This document shows, in pieces, positions 6,300 through 8,150 of a stretch of DNA of 8,150 nucleotides. Location: assembly GCA_902476765.1 (NCBI GenBank), contig CABSEJ010000144.1:1-8150 (forward strand). The letters are read 5' to 3'. Position 1 is the first letter of the stretch. Each line of letters starts with the position of its first letter. The notes under the pieces were generated by a model. The model had not been told where the DNA came from, ran no database searches, and saw only the letters and a list, made by a program, of their open reading frames with translations. Origin of the DNA: an uncultured Blautia sp. Lineage in GTDB: Bacteria > Bacillota > Clostridia > Lachnospirales > Lachnospiraceae. The position numbers were made by a program, and so were the translations under genes.

Positions 6300-6317
6300 C
6301 TTTACAGGCTTCGACAT
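6214..6317. repeat. Imperfect tandem duplication of about 50 bp within the DnaA-box cluster
   Basis: Unit 1 (6214-6267) and unit 2 (6268-6317) each start with TGTGNATAACT, carry a second box-like TGTATAA/AGGATAA word whose 9-mer starts 12 bp after the first, and later contain the identical word TTTACAGGCTT (6251-6261 and 6301-6311, exactly 50 bp apart). The order of elements is the same in both, as expected from a local duplication that multiplied the boxes. Confidence 0.6.
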
Positions 6318-6470
6318 TCTTTGTACATATTTTACAATCGTGAATATTCTGAAAATTTATCAGATAAAGAAAGCAGTTTTCACACAGATTCTGTCCTCGA
6401 CAAAAACAAGTTTTCCCCAGCATCTTTTATGTAACCCTCTTGTACCCCCCTCCGTCAGCATAGCTGCAAC

Positions 6471-6511
6471 AAAAGAAACGCCCCGAAAGTTCTTTTCAAA
6501 CTTTCGGAGCG
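6471..6511 (-). terminator. Intrinsic terminator of galK
   Basis: Arms 6479-6491 and 6499-6511 form a 13-bp stem with a 7-nt loop on the minus strand, followed by TTTCTTTTG. One pair is G-U on the minus strand but would be mismatched on the plus strand, which assigns it to galK, whose stop lies 23 nt before. It makes galK a single-gene transcript separate from the alpha-galactosidase. Confidence 0.9.
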
Positions 6512-6534
6512 TGGGATTTACTCTCCTATAACCC

Positions 6535-7818
6535 TTATAACACCTGTATGCCGCCCTTGCTGCTTACCTTCAGCACATGACAGGAATCTCTGCCGAAGAT
6601 TTTCTCAATAAAGGCTCTGTATTCTTCCACATATTCATTTTCTACAAAAACCTGTATGGTTCCCGCAAAACCGCCGCCGTGTACACGGCATACCCCGTGG
6701 TCCTTCAGCTTTGTCTCACTGGCCGCCAGGGCGATAGACATGGCCTGGCTCTGCTCATCTCTGTTGACATAGATGTTCTGCAGATATTTAAAGGAAGAAT
6801 TGCCAGACTCTCTGACAAGTCTCAGAAATTCCTTAAAATCTCCATCCTTCAAAGCTTTTACCTGGGCATCCACCCGTTTCTCCTCCTGGAAGAAATGAAT
6901 AGCCCTCAGCACCGGACGGTCTCCGAAAATACTTCTCAGGCCCGGTATTTCCCTGTAAAACTCATCCTCGTCCACTTCTCTTAACACCTTTTTCTTAAAG
7001 AACTGGGCTACCTTTTTCATTTCCTGGGGAATCTTGGCATAGTCATCTGTAAGATTGGCATGGGAAGCCTTAGTATCTACGATACAAAGGCTATATTTCC
7101 AGGCTTCAAAATCTGCCGGAACCTTCTCCACCACCGGTTCTCCCGGTGTTTCAAAGTCAATGTGAATCAAACCGCCTACAGAACAGGCCATCTGGTCCAT
7201 CAGCCCGCTGGGTTTACCGAAATAAACGTTTTCTGCAAACTGTCCTGCCATGGCAATTTCTACAGGACTGATTTCCATATGATTAAATAATCCGGAAATA
7301 ATAGTTCCTATGATAACCTCAAAGGATGCGGAGGAGGAAAGGCCTGCTCCAATCAATACATCACTGGAAACATAAGCTTCAAAGCCTCCCAGCTTATATC
7401 CTTTCTCCTGGAAAGCAGCCGCAACTCCCCTTATCAAGGCAGCCGTGGTTCCCTCTTCCTCATATTTTTCCTCTAAATCTTGGATGTCAATTTCAATTCT
7501 GTCATCATAGCCCTCGGAAATCACCCGAATTACAGGTTCCTGAATCCTGCTGACTACACCGATGGCATCCAGATTTATAGATGTGGCAAGCACCTTTCCC
7601 TGCTGGTGGTCCGTGTGGTTTCCGCCTACCTCGCTTCTTCCAGGCGCACTGTAAATTTCAATATCCTTCTCTCCAAACAGCTCCTCAAATTTTTCCACAG
7701 CCTCCGCATACCGGTTCTTCTGGTACTCCAACATAGATTCGTCCAGATAAATTTCCCGAAACAGCGGGGTGTACTTTCCTTCTCTGATTTCTTCTTTTAA
7801 AATTCTGGAGTTCTTCAT
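6535..7818 (-). CDS. galK: Galactokinase-family GHMP kinase (divergent galactose signature)
   Basis: Cytoplasmic ATP-dependent sugar kinase, expected to convert galactose to galactose-1-phosphate for the Leloir pathway. Of 427 residues, about 57 precede the first motif, a longer N-terminus than in typical ~390-residue galactokinases. Motif 1 reads APGRSEVGGNHTDHQQG (58-74), where classical enzymes have GRVNLIGEHTDY: Arg61 and Asp70 are kept, but the sugar-contacting Glu is Asn67. Motif 2, the ATP phosphate loop, is IGAGLSSSAS (156-165). The catalytic base is Asp208 in SGLMDQM (204-210). Motif 3 is VHGGGFAGT (379-387). The start has AAGGAGG 10 nt upstream. It has its own extended -10 promoter and terminator, and lies upstream of the alpha-galactosidase, whose product galactose it would use. 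Family membership is certain; galactose as the substrate is probable, another sugar possible because of the altered motif. Confidence 0.93.
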   Translation of the reverse strand: MKNSRILKEEIREGKYTPLFREIYLDESMLEYQKNRYAEAVEKFEELFGEKDIEIYSAPGRSEVGGNHTDHQQGKVLATSINLDAIGVVSRIQEPVIRVISEGYDDRIEIDIQDLEEKYEEEGTTAALIRGVAAAFQEKGYKLGGFEAYVSSDVLIGAGLSSSASFEVIIGTIISGLFNHMEISPVEIAMAGQFAENVYFGKPSGLMDQMACSVGGLIHIDFETPGEPVVEKVPADFEAWKYSLCIVDTKASHANLTDDYAKIPQEMKKVAQFFKKKVLREVDEDEFYREIPGLRSIFGDRPVLRAIHFFQEEKRVDAQVKALKDGDFKEFLRLVRESGNSSFKYLQNIYVNRDEQSQAMSIALAASETKLKDHGVCRVHGGGFAGTIQVFVENEYVEEYRAFIEKIFGRDSCHVLKVSSKGGIQVL

Positions 7819-7846
7819 CTTTTAACTTCCTCCTTTGCTCCACAAC

Positions 7847-7855
7847 ATCATAGCA
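7847..7855 (-). promoter_or_regulatory. Extended -10 promoter of galK
   Basis: TGCTATGAT on the minus strand matches the extended -10 pattern TGnTATNAT, giving a start near 7840 and a 22-nt leader with AAGGAGG at 7835-7829. The -35 region has no good match, which an extended -10 can tolerate. Confidence 0.5.
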
Positions 7856-7912
7856 CACTCTTTGTCCAAATACCACAAGATTCTTTTTCTCCTGATTTCC
7901 CGGCAGCAAAAT

Positions 7913-7990
7913 TGTTACTGTTTACTCGTATCTCGTAAACAGTAACATTCGCAGGCCCATTTAAAATTTTGCTTCGCAAAAGGAGCCTGC
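7913..7990. repeat. Composite palindromic element of two hairpins
   Basis: The first palindrome pairs TGTTACTGTTTAC (7913-7925) with its exact complement at 7935-7947 across a 9-nt loop. Three bases later a second structure pairs GCAGGCCC (7951-7958) with GGAGCCTGC (7982-7990, one bulged A) and encloses an inner hairpin TTTTGCTTCGCAAAA (7967-7981). It lies 13 bp after the stop of the partial gene. It may act as that gene's terminator, but the T-run after the first hairpin is short and the two-hairpin layout is more like a dispersed palindromic repeat. Only one copy is in the window. Confidence 0.6.
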
Positions 7991-8002
7991 TCACACATCA
8001 TC

Positions 8003-8150
8003 CTATTCCCCGTCCTGGTTCTGCCCCTGCTCCATCAAAGCTGTAGAATCTGTCTGTTCCTGGTTTTCTTCCTCTCCGGAGGAGGACAGCTGTTCCGGGC
8101 TGTTAGCTACCTGTATTTCCCGTACCAGCCTTAACTCCCTATCCACCAGA
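8003..8150 (-). CDS. C-terminal end of an unrecognised protein (partial)
   Basis: An open frame enters from the right edge and ends with TAG at 8003-8005, giving 48 residues. It begins LVDRELRLVREIQVANSPEQ, which could end an amphipathic helix, and continues with a low-complexity acidic tail rich in Glu, Gln and Ser (SSSGEEENQEQTD, MEQGQNQDGE) that is probably disordered. No family is recognised. It is on the same strand as galK, but the 184-bp gap with a palindromic element and a galK promoter suggests a separate transcript. It is supported by the in-frame stop and plausible composition only. Confidence 0.6.
   Translation of the reverse strand, partial: LVDRELRLVREIQVANSPEQLSSSGEEENQEQTDSTALMEQGQNQDGE

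Noticed and set aside
6136..6423. A 95-codon minus-strand open frame across the DnaA-box cluster
   Set aside because: No ribosome site was found, the composition is unusual (Cys-, Lys- and Asn-rich), and it is explained by the repeated box words in AT-rich DNA.

Overview
The window looks like chromosomal DNA of a low- to mid-GC Gram-positive anaerobe, most likely a gut Clostridium relative of the Lachnospiraceae type. This rests on strong AGGAGG-type ribosome binding sites, intrinsic terminators after most genes, a lipoprotein PstS of unusual architecture, a GH36 alpha-galactosidase and a divergent galactokinase. The assignment is inference; no rRNA or other marker gene is present.

Layout, left to right. 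(1) 1-1592, minus strand: start of a phosphate-uptake operon, pstS then pstC, with pstC cut by the left edge. A PhoP-box-like set of TTTACA/TTAACA repeats lies just upstream of a -10 element for pstS. (2) 1838-2761, minus: an AraC-family regulator with an N-terminal cupin, closed by its own terminator. (3) 2918-3598, plus: a YczE/YitT-like integral membrane protein, divergent from the regulator. (4) A bidirectional terminator between this gene and the convergent next one. (5) 3657-5888, minus: a cytoplasmic GH36 alpha-galactosidase. (6) 5889-6534: a 646-bp AT-rich intergenic stretch with the alpha-galactosidase promoter region and a dense cluster of DnaA-box-like 9-mers. (7) 6535-7818, minus: a galactokinase-family GHMP kinase with its own promoter and terminator. 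(8) 7913-7990: a composite palindromic element. (9) 8003-8150, minus: the last 48 codons of an unrecognised gene.

How the genes may work together: the alpha-galactosidase would release galactose from raffinose- or melibiose-type sugars and the galactokinase would phosphorylate it, so the two form a functional pair although each has its own transcription signals. The AraC-type regulator could control sugar genes or the divergent membrane protein; nothing in the sequence settles which. The pst genes are an independent phosphate-starvation unit.

The two most unusual things are PstS, whose conserved blocks appear in circularly permuted order compared with canonical PstS, and the DnaA-box cluster, which sits in a sugar-gene intergenic region with no dnaA or dnaN in view and contains an approximately 50-bp imperfect tandem duplication.
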